Source: Meconema thalassinum (taxonomy: Eukaryota; Arthropoda; Insecta; Orthoptera; Tettigoniidae). From it: 64,000 nt of DNA. Every line of letters begins with the position of its first letter. Within the stretch, counting starts at the first letter, position 1. The DNA lies in the NCBI GenBank assembly GCA_946902985.2, contig OX336397.1, positions 152,637,890-152,701,889 of the forward strand. The letters are read 5' to 3'. This document shows positions 1 through 11,697 of this stretch, in pieces. Under the pieces are notes generated by a model. The model worked only from the letters and a program-made list of their open reading frames with translations. It searched no databases and had not been told where the DNA came from. Made by a program: the position numbers and the translations under genes.

Positions 1-1002
1 TCATTGCGCGACGTTGCCAAGTTTCCTCGTAATTAGAAATGCTCACAGGGGCTTAACGGTTGGTTTGCGCCCACAGGTATCTGAACTCTTATTGCACTCC
101 AGACCCACCCCCATGCGTGGTTTGATTTTCTTATTTTCCGACACCATGTATATTATGCCCTTATGAAAAGACAATTATTCTAAATTATAAATATAACTAA
201 TTACATAAGCAAACACGGTTATATTTGATGTCTACAAGAAACAATTTTCGACCACTTTTGTCGCAGTCACCGGAATTATTTTAAAAATACAACCTTAATT
301 TATATTTTAGAAACACTTCAATTGTGAAGCTTTTTCCAAAGAGTTCATCATATGTGTTTAAACTATATTATCCTAAAGTAATTTTTATAATGATATCCGT
401 TTACGTTACAATTGTATGAATATACAAATATTGGTGAATTGTTTATTGGTCTGAAAGGATTTCTTATTTTCTTTATAAAGTATATAATAAAAACTCATGA
501 TTAAACATTTATAAAAATTACTTCTTCTTCGTCGCGAAATGGTCTCTTAGGAGCACGTGGAATCAACAAAGGTTGGCCTTTATTTTAGCCCTGTTTCCCT
601 TTATTCTAAGCGAATGAATGTTTTGTAGGATGGACCATATATGGTGGTTATACCGTATCTCTTTGTCCTCGAAACCACGTGTAAATCCAATTTTCTTGTT
701 TTTAGTTTGAACAATTACATTGGCGATCCTAATACTTTAAGGTCCTTCTCAGTCTGTTCGAACCACTATGATCTGTTTATTTTGTTCTTCTGGTATGTGT
801 GAATTTAAGGGGGCACATACAGCTTAAGGAGCCACAACAATAACGATTTTAACATTATAACTGCGCCTGTCATAAATCTTGTACAACAGTGATATACATT
901 TCCAAGGAAACACACACACCTTGCAATTAGAAGCAAAGTTAAAAATTTTCAATATTCAAATGGTTTTTATTTTTATCAATTTATTCAAAATGTGGTTCTT
1001 GT
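1..1002. other. AT-rich non-coding stretch
   Basis: No supported gene. The short open frames here have no recognisable motif and no coding-like composition. I see no tRNA-like boxes or terminal repeats. Confidence 0.5.
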
Positions 1003-1340
1003 TTTGTGCTGACCTTCACCGTTTCCCTGATATCTCCGGTGTTTATAGGCATTTTTGGAGTTTTCTTTTTTAATGTGGGTGTTAAACCTTCAGCTACAAA
1101 ATGAATCTCGCATATTTTCACATGATTAATTAATTAATTAATTAATTAAGCGTCATTATTTCCATTTTTATTCTGCGCAAACTATAAAAAAAATATGTTA
1201 ACGTTTCATAGAATGACTAATTAAGGTGACAACGGTTTTGAGTGAGATTCATTTTATAGCAGAATTTAAAAAAAAGAAAACTCTAACAATTCCTATGAAC
1301 ACGGGGGATATCAGGGAAATGGTGAAGGTCAGCACAAAAA
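1003..1340. repeat. Imperfect long inverted repeat
   Basis: The left arm (about 1003-1110) and right arm (about 1242-1340) are reverse complements with scattered mismatches and small gaps. Shared landmarks are a block reading TGTGCTGACCTTCACC on the left and its complement ending at 1340, and an inner block AAAATGAATCTC on the left with its complement at 1244-1255. The arms are about 100 bp with a spacer of about 130 bp, so a transcript could fold into a long hairpin. It could be a foldback or MITE-like element, or an inverted duplication. No flanking duplication was recognised. Confidence 0.6.
1125..1149. repeat. (TTAA)n microsatellite
   Basis: About six uninterrupted ATTA/TTAA tetranucleotides lie in the spacer of the inverted repeat at 1003-1340. 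Confidence 0.9.
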
Positions 1341-1924
1341 CGTACTATAGTATGTTCCCCATCAGTTGGATTCGTTGCAGACGTATTGCGTCTGTCAGTT
1401 TGGAGATATTTTTATATTGTAACCTTCGTTTCGTGGTATAGACTTGAATTTGTAGAAAGATAAAAATAAAATAGTAAGAAAACATTATTTAATAACTGAA
1501 TAAATGAAAAGGAGAGACTTTTTCTCTGAAACACTTACAATCCTTCATTATAGACGACCATCATAAAAATTTCTCTTATTTCTGATCCTCAAACTGATTG
1601 AATCGCGCATTTTACACACAGATATGTATTAGAAAATACTTTTTTATTATAACGTTAATCTGCCAATGATTAGCTCCTATCTGCCATCATTTACTTTGTT
1701 CCGCCAATATTTACTCTACTTAACACCAATTCTCAGAATTAGCACAATTTTTTATTTAAGTTGTAATTGTTTATAATATAAAAATTATATAATTGTTTAT
1801 AATATTTCAAGCAGTTTATGAAACTTTGTAAAATTTCTCATTGTTTATAATAATACAGTAATTTTGTATTTATTTATAAACTTGGGATTGATTAAAAGAC
1901 AAGTAGTTCCGTGAAGAACTATAC
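1341..1924. other. AT-rich non-coding stretch with TTGTTTATAAT motifs
   Basis: No gene seen. From about 1740 the sequence repeats the degenerate word ATTGTTTATAAT. The same kind of motif resumes at 3421-3790, on the other side of the element at 1925-3420, which suggests that element was inserted into one AT-rich repetitive tract. Confidence 0.45.
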
Positions 1925-3420
1925 AGCCTATTTTCAGATATCCTACTTATGTTAATTGCCACTATCAACATACAAAATTTCAATTTGATTACAGTAATAG
2001 ATTCGTAGATATTGAGAACCGACTAAATATTTCGGATGGTCGCCGTGTTGGATATTATATATGTAGGTCCTAGAGTTATGTACTGTTACATGAAGATTAT
2101 TGTGTACGTGTAGCATTCAAACTTCAATCGCATGATTAGGACACAAGAAGTAACAACGAAATTTTAAAATTTCGCACAGCTGCCATCTTGTGGTTATGGA
2201 AACAATTGAAATAAATTAGATGACAGTGGATTAAAATTCGTATAAGGATTTACTGTACCGGTACCAAGTTTCACTGTAATCGGATGGTCAAATTGCGAGA
2301 AACGTCCATGTGAATATTTATACTTCGCGCGTCACCGCCATGTTGGATTTGTGATCACCAGGTTATTGAAAGTCCTATAGGTGAACTTATGTTCATAGCC
2401 CCTATGAACATAAAAAAATCAGTTTGATTGCTATAATAGATTCGTAGATATTCAGAGCCGTATAAATATTTCGGATTGTCGCCATGTTGGATTGTTAAAT
2501 GTATAGGCCATTGAGTCATGTACCATTAAATGAAAATTATTGCGTAGGTTCATTATTCAAACTTCCACTTCGATCGCATGATTACGACACAAGATATAAA
2601 AACTTAATTGTAAAATTCGCACAGCCGCCATCTTGAGGTTATGTAAACAATTGAACTATATTAGATACCAGTGCATTACAATGTGCATAATCATTTCCTG
2701 TACCATGTTTCATAGCGTTTGGATCATTAAATCAGGAGAAAAGTCTATTTAAAACTTTCAACTTCGCTTGGGCGCCATGTTCGTTTTGTAGTTAACCGGT
2801 TTTTGAAAGTCTTATAGATGAACTTCCAGTAGTGCCCTTTATCTCTGTACAAAATTTCAGGATGATACCGCTAATAGTTTCAGAGATGTAGAATGCCGGT
2901 GAATTATTTCGCACAGCCGCCATCTTGTGTTTACCGTATGTAAACAATTGAACGAAGTTAGATGGCGCCGCATTACAATGTGTATAAACATATACTCTAC
3001 CAAGTTTTATTCACTTGGTTGGTTAAATCGCATGAAACGTCTATTTGAAAGTCGCAACTTCGCGTGACCGCCATGTTGGTTTTGTAGTTACCAGTGTTTC
3101 AAAAGTAACATAGGTGAAATTGTAGTAGCCTAGTTCCCTTTATCACCGTAAAAACATTCCAGGGTGATATCGGTGATAGTTTCGGAGATATTGAATGCTG
3201 GTGAAATAATTCGCACAGCCGCCATGTTGGATTGTTTACACGTAACAAAATTTGAAGAGCACGGTCGGAGTCGTCTGAAATAGTGCTATAAACTTGCCGA
3301 GTTTCATTGAAATCGCTCTAGCCCCTTAGATGTTATTACGGGGGGAACCACACACCATCACACACACACGGACAAAAGGTGATCTCATGAGCCTACTTTT
3401 TTCAAAATTGAAAATAGGCT
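1925..3420. mobile_element. Unclassified ~1.5 kb element with 12-bp terminal inverted repeats
   Basis: The segment begins AGCCTATTTTCA (1925-1936) and ends with its exact complement TGAAAATAGGCT (3409-3420). The last 32 bp are themselves a near-palindrome. Internally, a block reading TTCGCACAGC.GCCATCTTG followed by ACAATTGAA recurs at about 2172, 2620 and 2907, and its start again at about 3211. A second block containing CGCCATGTTGG recurs between these, so the element is built of degenerate internal repeats of roughly 290-450 bp. There is no coding capacity. Flanking bases do not show a clear target duplication, so the superfamily is open and the boundaries rest on the inverted termini alone. 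Confidence 0.5.
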
Positions 3421-4430
3421 AAAAATATTTCTTTATACTATTTTGTAATTTGTCATTGTTTAATAAATTTGTATTTTTTATAAATTTTTGTAATTGTTAA
3501 TAAAAATTCAAATTGTTTACAAAATTTGTAAAATAGTAACGTTGATAAAAATGGGCAATTGCTTACAACATTAGCATTTATTTCATCAAATATTATAAAA
3601 TTAGCATTGGATAATGTAACATTAGCATTTATTTGGTTAAACAAACATTATTTATTACAACTATAATTGTTTCTAAGATTATCATCTGGATTTGGATTTG
3701 GTGATTGTTCATAAGCATTGACCATTTTTTATAGCATAAGCATTAATTTTGCAATTGTTCATAACTAACTGTATTTGTACTGATTCAATTCAACAATCAT
3801 TCCAATTACTGGAACATGGGAAAATGACCTGAAATAAAATGCATGTGATTAATTTTATATATGTAATTTATTTCAGGTTATTCTTCACATATTCTAGTAA
3901 CAGGAATGATGTTTGTGTCGACCGACTGAAAGCTACACTATTAATCGTTTCACTCAGTTTATCCTCGCCCCTCCTTGCCAACTGCCACTTAAACCCTTGT
4001 ACTATCCTGACATTTGCGTGGAGAAGAAGTGGGAAACCACAACGCAAGGGGTGGACAGCTAACTTTCTAGTTCGCTGCTTATTATAGAGGTACGGTATCT
4101 TATATTCCATGTTCCAAATCACAGTTCCCTAAGGGGTAATAAAGAAAAGTGGTAGGTAATTAGCGCACAAGGGTTTAAGTGGGAGTATCGGGTAATGAAG
4201 GTGGTAAGGTTGTCAAAGACCATCCAGTATATATAAGAAAGTTTAAACATTTCTTCGGATAGTGGCAAAGAGGGAAATGAAATGAGGGTGTGTTGCATAG
4301 TTTTATGATGATGATATTTCATTTTTTAATGTAGGCTGGCCTTAGGTTATTGATGGAATACGTATTTATTTCATTATGCTTTGTAATTTGTCACAAGGGC
4401 ATAAGAATATATCATATTGGTGCTACTACT
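3421..4430. other. Non-coding, AT-rich then mixed sequence
   Basis: No supported gene. 3421-3835 continues the TTGTTTATAAT-type tract seen before 1925. A ~17-bp word (CCACTTAAACCCTTGT) at about 3985 recurs in inverted orientation at about 4170-4186, which may mark a small decayed foldback repeat. The open frames at 3839-4322 overlap on both strands and look random. Confidence 0.4.
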
Positions 4431-4535
4431 ACTACTAATAATAATAATAACTACAATACTACAAATAAATTGGTTTCAGGGGCCGATAACCTAGATGTTA
4501 GGCCCCTTAAAACAACAATTATCATCATCATCATC
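4431..4535 (-). repeat. Short interspersed repeat core flanked by (ACT)n/(AAT)n and (ATC)n
   Basis: Read on the minus strand, the core is TGTTTTAAGGGGCC, then AACATCTAGG, then TATCGGCCCCT. It lies between simple repeats: (ACT)n(AAT)n at about 4422-4450 and (ATC)n at about 4521-4537. A diverged copy of the same core lies in plus orientation at about 13391-13428 (GTTTTAAGGGACGGAAC, then GAGGTCATCTGCCCCT). Two copies with a conserved core show a dispersed family; the family name is not known to me. Confidence 0.55.
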
Positions 4536-4818
4536 AATAAACTGGTTTGTGTCAGAATTGCAACCATCTTAATCATTCAATTTTTATCATCGGTAATTTG
4601 TTTTGTTTAACGGGTACCGGTACATTGCTAGCAAAATCGTCACTGAGATTTTTCTTTCATGCCCTTCGTGGCGAAATATTAAAATATGAGAATTTTGAGT
4701 TTCATGTAGGGATGATCGAAGTACTCTCTACAGACGACACTGAATTTAATACTCAAGATAAGTCCTACAACCGGAGTTCTGCTTGGACATGTTCATGCCC
4801 TGTGTAGCTTTATTTACA
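4536..4818. other. Non-coding stretch before the Helitron
   Basis: No motif recognised. Base 4818 (A on plus, T on minus) is the host base next to the Helitron 3' terminus. Confidence 0.4.
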
Positions 4819-5299
4819 ACTAGCTGCAGTACCCGTGCTTCGCTACGCGTCATAAATAAATTAAAATGTGAAGGTGACAGTTAAAACAGGGGATAGGCGA
4901 GGTGCTGCGCAGAGGGAGATTAAGGATGGAACATTTTGTCCAACTACACCGCTCGGCGTTGACCGTGTTTTATAGCACAAATTTAGGTTTTAATCGCTAA
5001 CCGTTGGAGATACCTTTCAGATAGAAAATGTAATTTTAAACCTCGTATATGCCATCAAAAGTTTGCTATTTCTTAGCGTTCTCTTTTTATTTGAAATGGA
5101 AATATGAAAGTTTGAAACCAAAGGGTGTAGTGACGTCACTAAAATGGTCGCCATCTTTAAATAGTGCAAATTATTGAAATCAAAAGTAACCTATATGTTA
5201 ACCAGGTAAATCAGCTACTTCCATGTAAAATTCATGTAAATCGGACCAGTGGTATGCGTGATTGAGTAATACACTCCCACCATCTCATTTTTAGCCTCG

Positions 5300-5593
5300 C
5301 TTCGCTCGCGTCATAGTCGTGTCATATTGTTATTCATTGAAATGCAGGTTTAACCTCATTAACACCCCTTTTGAACCTGAATATCCAAAAATCCCTCCTT
5401 AGTAGACATTTTCGACACACAACAAACATATCCCCAAAATATCATTCTTCTAACATTAATAGTTTTGGTTGGTCGATGAGAGTGAACATCCAAAAATCCT
5501 TCCTTAGTGGACGTTTTTCTTCCAGAATTTCACCCCTCCCCATAGGCCCCTTAAATTGTATTTATGAAAAAAACGGTCGAACACCTATTTATT

Positions 5594-5630
<37 letters not shown>

Positions 5631-8510
5631 AGCTGATTGATTTCCTCCGAGTTTCAAACACCTCACTTATGACGTTTAAGAGATACACGCTCCGTTAGGA
5701 ATCTTTCAAACCCCACTTTCATCCCTTTCACCTTATAATATACACTACATCGAAAAACCATTAGACATGTGTCAGCTTATTTTAATGATTAGAATATATG
5801 CCAAGTATCACATCCCCAAATGAAACCACTCGTGAGATATTGTGATTCAATGAAATGAACATTTACCCCTTAACACCTCTTTAGTACCTGAATATCCAAA
5901 ACTCTTTTCTTAGTGGACGTTTTCGACATACAACGAACATATCCCCAAAATTTCATGTTTCTAACTTCAATAATATTGGCTGGGCGATAATGAGTGAGTG
6001 AGTCAGTCAGGACATTTTCTTTCAATTATTTTTGATAATTTCACCCCTCCCCATAAACCCCTTAAATTGGATTTATGAAACAAACGGTCAAACACCTATT
6101 TACATATTTAAAGCTGTTTTCCCCCTGAGTTTGATGAGTGAGTGAGTCAATCATTTAGGACACTTTCTTTCCTGTTTTTTCCCCCCAGAATTTCACCCCT
6201 CTCCAAGGGCCCCTTAAATTGGATTTATGACAAAACGGTCGAACACCTATTTACTTGTCTTTAAAGCTGTTTTTCCCGTCGAATTTCAAACTTCTTGCCA
6301 ATGTCGATTCAGAGATACACGCTCCGTTAAGAATCCCTCAACCCCCAATTTTCACCCCTTTCACCTCATAATATACACCACATCAATAAACCCTTAGACA
6401 TATGTCTGATTATTTTTAATGATTAGTTTATATACCGAATAACACATCCCCAAAGAAACAACTCATGAGATATCGTTATTCAATGAAATGCACGTTTACC
6501 TCCTTAACACCTCTTTAAAACCCAAATAAACAAAAATCATTCCTCAGTTGACGTTTTCGACATACAGCGAACATATTCCCAAAATTTCATGTATCCAACT
6601 TGAATAGTTTTCGTTGGGCGTGATGAGTGAGTGAGTCAGACAGGACATTTTCTTTCAATTATTTTTACCAGAATTTCACCCCTCCCCACGGGCCTCTTAA
6701 ATTGGATTGATGAAAAAACACTTGAACACCTATTAACTTGTTTTTTAAGCTGTCTTTTTCCCCTGAGTTTGATGAGGGAGTGAGTTAGTCAGTCAGTTAG
6801 GACACTTTCTCTCCTTTTCCCCCCAGAATTTCACACCACCCCATTGGCCCCTTAAATTAATTTATGAAAAAACGGTCGAACACCGATTTACTTACTTTTT
6901 AAGCTGATTTGTTGCGCTGAGTTTCAAATTTCTCGCCTATGCCGTTTAAGAGATAGGCCTACACGCTCCGTTAGGAATCCTTCAACCCCCACTTTTCACC
7001 CCTTTCACCTCATAATAATACACCACATCGAAAAACCCTTAGACACATGTCTGCTTATTTTTAATGATTAGTTTATATGCCGAGTATCACATCCACAAAT
7101 GAAACCACTCGTGAGATATTGTTATTCAATGAAATGCAGGCTTAACCCCCTTAAGACCCCTTTAGAACCTGAATATCCAAAAATCCTCCCTTAGTGTACG
7201 GTTTTGACATACAACAAACATATCCCCAAACTGCCATGTTTCCAACTTCAATATTTTTGGCTGGGCGATGATGAGTGAGAGAATGAGTCAGGACATTTTC
7301 TTCCATTTTTTTTCCTTGAGAATTTCACCCCTCCCGATGAACCCCTTATATTTGATTGTTCAAAAAAAAATGTCGAAAAGCTATTTACTTACTTTAAAGC
7401 AGTTCCCCCCCCCCCCAAGTTTGATGAGTGAGTCAGTCAGTCAATCAGTTAGGACACTTTCTTTTCTGCCCCCCCCCCTCCCAGAATTTCACCCCTCCCC
7501 ATGGGACCCTTAAATTGAATTTATGAAAAAAACGGTCAAACACATATTTACTTATTTTTATCCTGATTTTCTTCCGCTGAGTTTCAAACTCCTCACCTAT
7601 GTCGTTTAAGAGATATACGCTCCGTTAGGAATCTTTCAATCCCCACTTTTCACCCCTTTCACCTCATAATATACACCACATCGAAAAACCCTCAGACACG
7701 TGTCTTCTTACTTTTTAATGATGAGTTTATATGCCGTGTATCACATCCCCCAATGAAGCCAATCGGGAGATATTGTTATTCAATGAAATGCAGGTTTAAC
7801 CCCCTTAAGACCCCTTTAGAACCTGAATATCCGAAAATCCTCCCTTAGTAGACGGTTTTTACAAACAATGAATATATCCCCAAACTGTCATGTTTCTAAC
7901 TTCAATAATTTTGGCTGGGCGAAGATGAGTGAGTGAGGGAGTCAGGACATTTTCTTTCAATTTTCTTTTTTCAGAAATTCACCCCTCCCCATGAACCCCT
8001 TAAATTTGATTTATGAAAAAAAAACTGTCGAACAGCTATTTACTTACTTACTTACTTTTCCCCTGAGTTTGATGAGTGAGTCAGTCAGTCAATCAGTTAG
8101 GTCACTTTCTTTCCTGTTTTCGCCCTCCCCCCCGCCCAGAATTCCACCCCTCCCCGTGGGCCCCATAAATTGGATTTATGAAAAACCGGTCAAACAAATA
8201 TTTACTTCTTTTTTATGTTGATTTTTTTCGCTGAGTTCCAAACTCCTCGCCTATGTCGTTTAAGAGATACACGCTCCGTTAGGAATCTTTTAATCCCCAC
8301 TTTTCACCCCTTTCACCTCATAATATATACCACATCGAAAAACCCTCAGACACATGTATTCTTATTTTTAATGATTAGTTTATATGCCGAGTATCACATC
8401 CCCCAATGAAACCAATCGGGAGATATTGCTATTCAATGAAAGGCAGGTTTACCCCCTTAACACCCCTTTAGAACCTGAATATGCAAAAATCCTCTCTTAG
8501 TGGGCATTTG
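5300..8510. repeat. About five ~630-655-bp tandem units inside the Helitron
   Basis: The marker CACGCTCCGTTA recurs at about 5687, 6317, 6960, 7615 and 8269, giving spacings of about 630, 643, 655 and 654 bp. Each unit has the same order of blocks: TTTCACCCCTCCCC, AATTGGATTTATGAAAAAA, the marker, CACCCCTTTCACCTCATAATA, then a TGAGTGAGTCAGTCAG stretch. The units are diverged by substitutions and homopolymer changes. The open frames at 5371, 7268, 7991 and 8215 are products of these C-rich repeats. Confidence 0.85.
5587..5628. repeat. (TTTA)n microsatellite
   Basis: About ten TTTA units lie inside the first internal unit of the Helitron. Other units have only one to three copies at this place, so it is a local expansion. 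Confidence 0.9.
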
Positions 8511-8819
8511 CGTCCCTTGAGGAAGCTGCATACCAAATTTCATTCCAATCCGTTCGGTGGTTTCTGAGATTTCGTGATGAATGAATGAGTGAGTGAGTGA
8601 GTGGTATTTGACAAATATATAGTAGAAGATGGTGTCAAGTCTTTGTTATGCTAAACTCGGTTGACAGTGCTGTGTGAGTAGTTGAGTAACTAACGGGATT
8701 TCAAGTAAAGATCCTCATTTTCTATACCGGTAGTGCAGAGCGCGAATGGCATCCAGTCGGCCGTGTCTCGACTTGAGCTATGTTGCCATGGAAACTATCT
8801 GCCTTGCCATTCCTTCATG

Positions 8820-9047
8820 AGTATATTTTATGATTTGATTTGCCTGTGCTTGAGTGCAAAAGGGCCGAAATCAGAAGAATGAGAAAGACTATCGAAAATT
8901 CATGTAGCCAGCGGTTCGTTCTGGGTCCTAAACTATGTGTATGCAAAATTTGGTTGAAATTGGTGGAACGGTGTAGATTTGTATACGGAACAGACCCACC
9001 CACATACCCACATACATACATACAGACTTTCACTTTTATATATAAGA
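8820..9047 (-). mobile_element. Helitron-like 5' end fragment
   Basis: On the minus strand the sequence begins A|TCTTATATATAAAAGTGAAAG (TC at 9047-9046), followed by a (TATG)n run and a conserved-looking block about accompanying CCGTTCCACCAATTTC. This layout (TC start, short AT run, microsatellite, then a tail-like block) matches the 5' end of the neighbouring Helitron. No matching CTAGT end was found upstream, so it is read as a truncated copy. The inner limit at about 8820 is a guess. Confidence 0.4.
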
Positions 9048-9435
9048 TGTAATTGCACAGGTTTAAATGTGTAACTAGGAACTTCATTATAACGGCAATT
9101 ATATAAATTACCCAATTATATGTATAAGGTTGTACGGATAAATACAACATTCAGTCCCTTCCGTTCAATGTCATACCAAACACCAAACAACTCTGAACAT
9201 GAGGGAGGAGCCAGATTCACTCGCTCGCGTCATCCAATGGCATACCGTGACTGTGCCTACATAACTGAACGCGCTAGGCTTGCTACACCGTACTGCGCCC
9301 GGGACCGGCACCTTTCATGTCGTTTGGTCTGTTTAAAAGAAGCGCCACGCTACATTTTTGAATGAGCGCCATGAGAGGAGACAGCCAATCCACCGCTAAG
9401 CTTGAGCGAGCAGCGAATCACGAGACACCGAACTT
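9048..9435. other. Mixed-composition non-coding stretch
   Basis: No supported gene or RNA. It is more GC-rich than its surroundings from about 9200 on. The overlapping open frames at 9120-9365 lack recognisable motifs. Confidence 0.35.
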
Positions 9436-9450
9436 ACTGGAATATCTTGA
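9436..9450. repeat. Target-site duplication, left copy
   Basis: ACTGGAATATCTTGA here is identical to 9779-9793. The two 15-bp copies bracket the SINE at 9451-9778. Confidence 0.9.
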
Positions 9451-9778
9451 AAATCCATAGCCTGCTTCCAGTCGACCAACTGGTTCAGGGAATGGAATCA
9501 ATAAAGCTCCCATCTAGTGACGAGGATATGAACTGTGCCGGCTGCCGAAGCCCGTCGCTCTCCCCTGGGGCAATGTTTAAATGAATGACAGATAAAACGA
9601 AATGATATTGGAGAGTGTTGCTGGAATGAAATTTGTGACTGCGAAAACCGGAGTACCCGGAGAAAAACCTGTCTGCCTCCGCGTTTTCCAGCCTTAATCT
9701 CACATAGAGTGACCGGAGTTTGAACCGTGGACCCAACGGTGAGAGGTGGGCATGCTGCCGCCTTCGCCACGGAGGTTC
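9451..9778 (-). mobile_element. tRNA-derived SINE, family 1, copy 1
   Basis: This is a 328-bp element between perfect 15-bp duplications. Read on the minus strand, the head has an A-box-like stretch (TGGCGAAGGCGGCAGC) and a B-box-like GGTTCAAACTCC, as in pol III promoters derived from a tRNA. The body includes a block containing GCATTGCCCCAGGGG-like sequence (on plus CCCCTGGGGCAATG) and the tail ends GGATTTTC. It aligns along its whole length with 12262-12592. The exact duplication means a fairly recent insertion. Mobilisation by a LINE is inferred from the general SINE mechanism. Confidence 0.85.
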
Positions 9779-9793
9779 ACTGGAATATCTTGA
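9779..9793. repeat. Target-site duplication, right copy
   Basis: Identical to 9436-9450. Confidence 0.9.
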
Positions 9794-9930
9794 TATAGCT
9801 TATTCCACTGTTCAACATAGGAGATAACTACTTAATATTTAAAGCCTCAATTTTATGTTAATATTCCAGAAAGAATTATATTGCTATCATTAAGCATTTA
9901 AAATATATTATGAAAGGAAGCGATCATGCA

Positions 9931-9975
9931 TTACGTCATTGTGACCGCTAGGCATGCCTCCTGGCCGTATAAAAG
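9931..9975 (+). promoter_or_regulatory. CRE-like site plus TATA box (candidate pol II core promoter)
   Basis: TTACGTCA (9931-9938) is a CRE/ATF-type half-palindrome. TATAAAAG (9968-9975) is a strong TATA box 30 bp downstream, in a locally GC-richer context (GGCCGTATAAAAGACACGCG). A start site would be expected at about 9998-10005. No clear coding sequence follows, so the promoter could belong to a non-coding RNA or a retroelement LTR. Both motifs also occur by chance. Confidence 0.35.
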
Positions 9976-11691
9976 ACACGCGTAGGCCTTCCAAAGACAT
10001 CTATCTTGCTCAAACTATCTTATCGGAATTTCTCTTTTCGCCGCCAGCCTCACTGAAGTCATCTCGTGTGCGTGTTCAAATTCTACGGTATTCGAGAACT
10101 GCAATGTTCATATCGGCGAGTTTTGGGCGCCTAGGAAGTTGAATTGAACCTGAATTATTTCACGTGAGTGTTTGAACATAATCTGTTTCGTTTAAGTGCG
10201 CTAGCTATTTGGAACTGATTATTGACTCTGAAACATATTTTGTGGTAAAAGAACTGTGGGAGTGATTACACGCTGGAATACTGCTGTGACGTTTCTAGGG
10301 ACCAAAATTGCGAGAACATTCTTGTAACTGCACGCCCAAGTATAAGCTTTCATCTTCGTGATATACAGTATGTGGCAAATACTTCGAGTGATTGAGAAAC
10401 GGTTGAAATTGAGCATACAGGGCCTTTCGTTATTCCAGCCATCCTAGCGAGTAAAACTGATTCATGAGCGCTAGTGTTAACATTACTCCAACATGTGTGC
10501 GGAACATCGTGGTAATCTGAGTTATAGATCTTCTGGACTATTCCACGCTTTGGCTGGTGAGATGACCGTGCTCTAAATATTGAGGATGGATTAGGGATGA
10601 AACGAAGAAAGAAGATTATGTCCATTTTCCAGCCGCTTAAGGAGACCAGAAATAGACCAGATTATGGGAACTGTCCAGAGCCGATGTAGACTTGGCCAGG
10701 ATTGGAAGCAGCCAGATATGCAGTGGGGCACATAATGGATGAACTGGACTACGCCAACCATGTCCGATCTGGAGGCCGAAATGACATCCTGAATATCTGA
10801 AAGTAAGACCACACCATGCATTAGTAGTTATCTCTAGCGTAATCATGTGTATCCAATCTTCATTCCATTTATTTTAGCTTAGCTTATTCTTGGTATTTAT
10901 CCATATTTTCGTCTTCTTATCCGAGCCTAGTTTCTCGTTATGTTAGCTGTGCTCATTTGATATTTTATTAATCCCAGGGTACCTCAAGTGTTACGTATTC
11001 TTGTTTAGTGAGGTTTTGCGACGAGTATCACACATGTTATTTATCTCTACACCCCGAGATTCACTATAGTTTGTGTTAAGAAAATTTGGGATTTATTACT
11101 GAATCAGTTTTTGAGTATTGGAAATCATATTTGTCTTTGCGTGCATTTTCTTGTGTGAGATTGATGCTTTTGTTTCGAATGGTTTTCGAATGTGATCAAT
11201 CTGTAGTAATAATAATTACGATGTTTACAAATATCCCATTGCACATAACCTAGAATTTTCTGAAATCTGAAATAATAATAATAATACAAACCTTTGCATG
11301 AAATGATTCATTATGATACAGCGGTGAGAGTTATGAATAAGTGTTGATAGATCTAGCAATCAAATGTCTGAGATATCATTTAATCGAATGTCAACTTATC
11401 TCAATTCTGATAATTACAAGCAGATTTACCTGATAATTTATGTACAACTAGAAAATATCATTTGAAAGTATATTTTTTGGAACAATCGCGTGTGACAAAA
11501 TGAACCGTGTGATTATGACATTGAATAATAGGCGTGCGTGAACACGATGATACATATTTAGTCAATAAGACATTTTTTGAGTGACTGTTCATTATTTTAG
11601 TTTATTAGGAATCTCAAGCGTTATGGAATCTATTTTAGAACCCTGAGCGATAAGCAGCAGTGCTATTTCTGTTTTTGTGATATGTTTATGA

Positions 11692-11697
11692 AATAAA
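11692..11697 (+). terminator. Candidate polyadenylation signal
   Basis: AATAAA lies after a T-rich stretch, about 1.7 kb downstream of the TATA box at 9968. In AT-rich DNA this hexamer is common, so it is only suggestive in combination with the promoter. Confidence 0.2.

Larger units (their letters stand above)
4819..8629 (-). mobile_element. Non-autonomous Helitron, complete ends
   Basis: On the minus strand the element starts TCTTCTACTATATATTTG (5' TC at 8629) and ends CTAGT (4823-4819). The hairpin CGTAGCGAAGCACG (4847-4834) lies about 10 nt before that end: a 5-bp stem with one bulged A and a GAA loop. The flanking host bases are A before TC (8630) and T after CTAGT (4818), the A^T insertion expected of Helitrons, which make no target duplication. 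The 5' end carries a (GTGA)n microsatellite (about 8588-8603 on plus). No RepHel (Rep endonuclease/helicase) coding sequence is visible, so it depends on an autonomous partner. Its 3811 bp are mostly internal tandem units. Termini are seen directly; the class assignment uses known Helitron end rules. Confidence 0.8.

Noticed and set aside
5371..8409. Several 60-86-codon frames inside the Helitron
   Set aside because: They are C-rich or T-rich readings of the internal tandem units and recur with frame changes. No RepHel motif.
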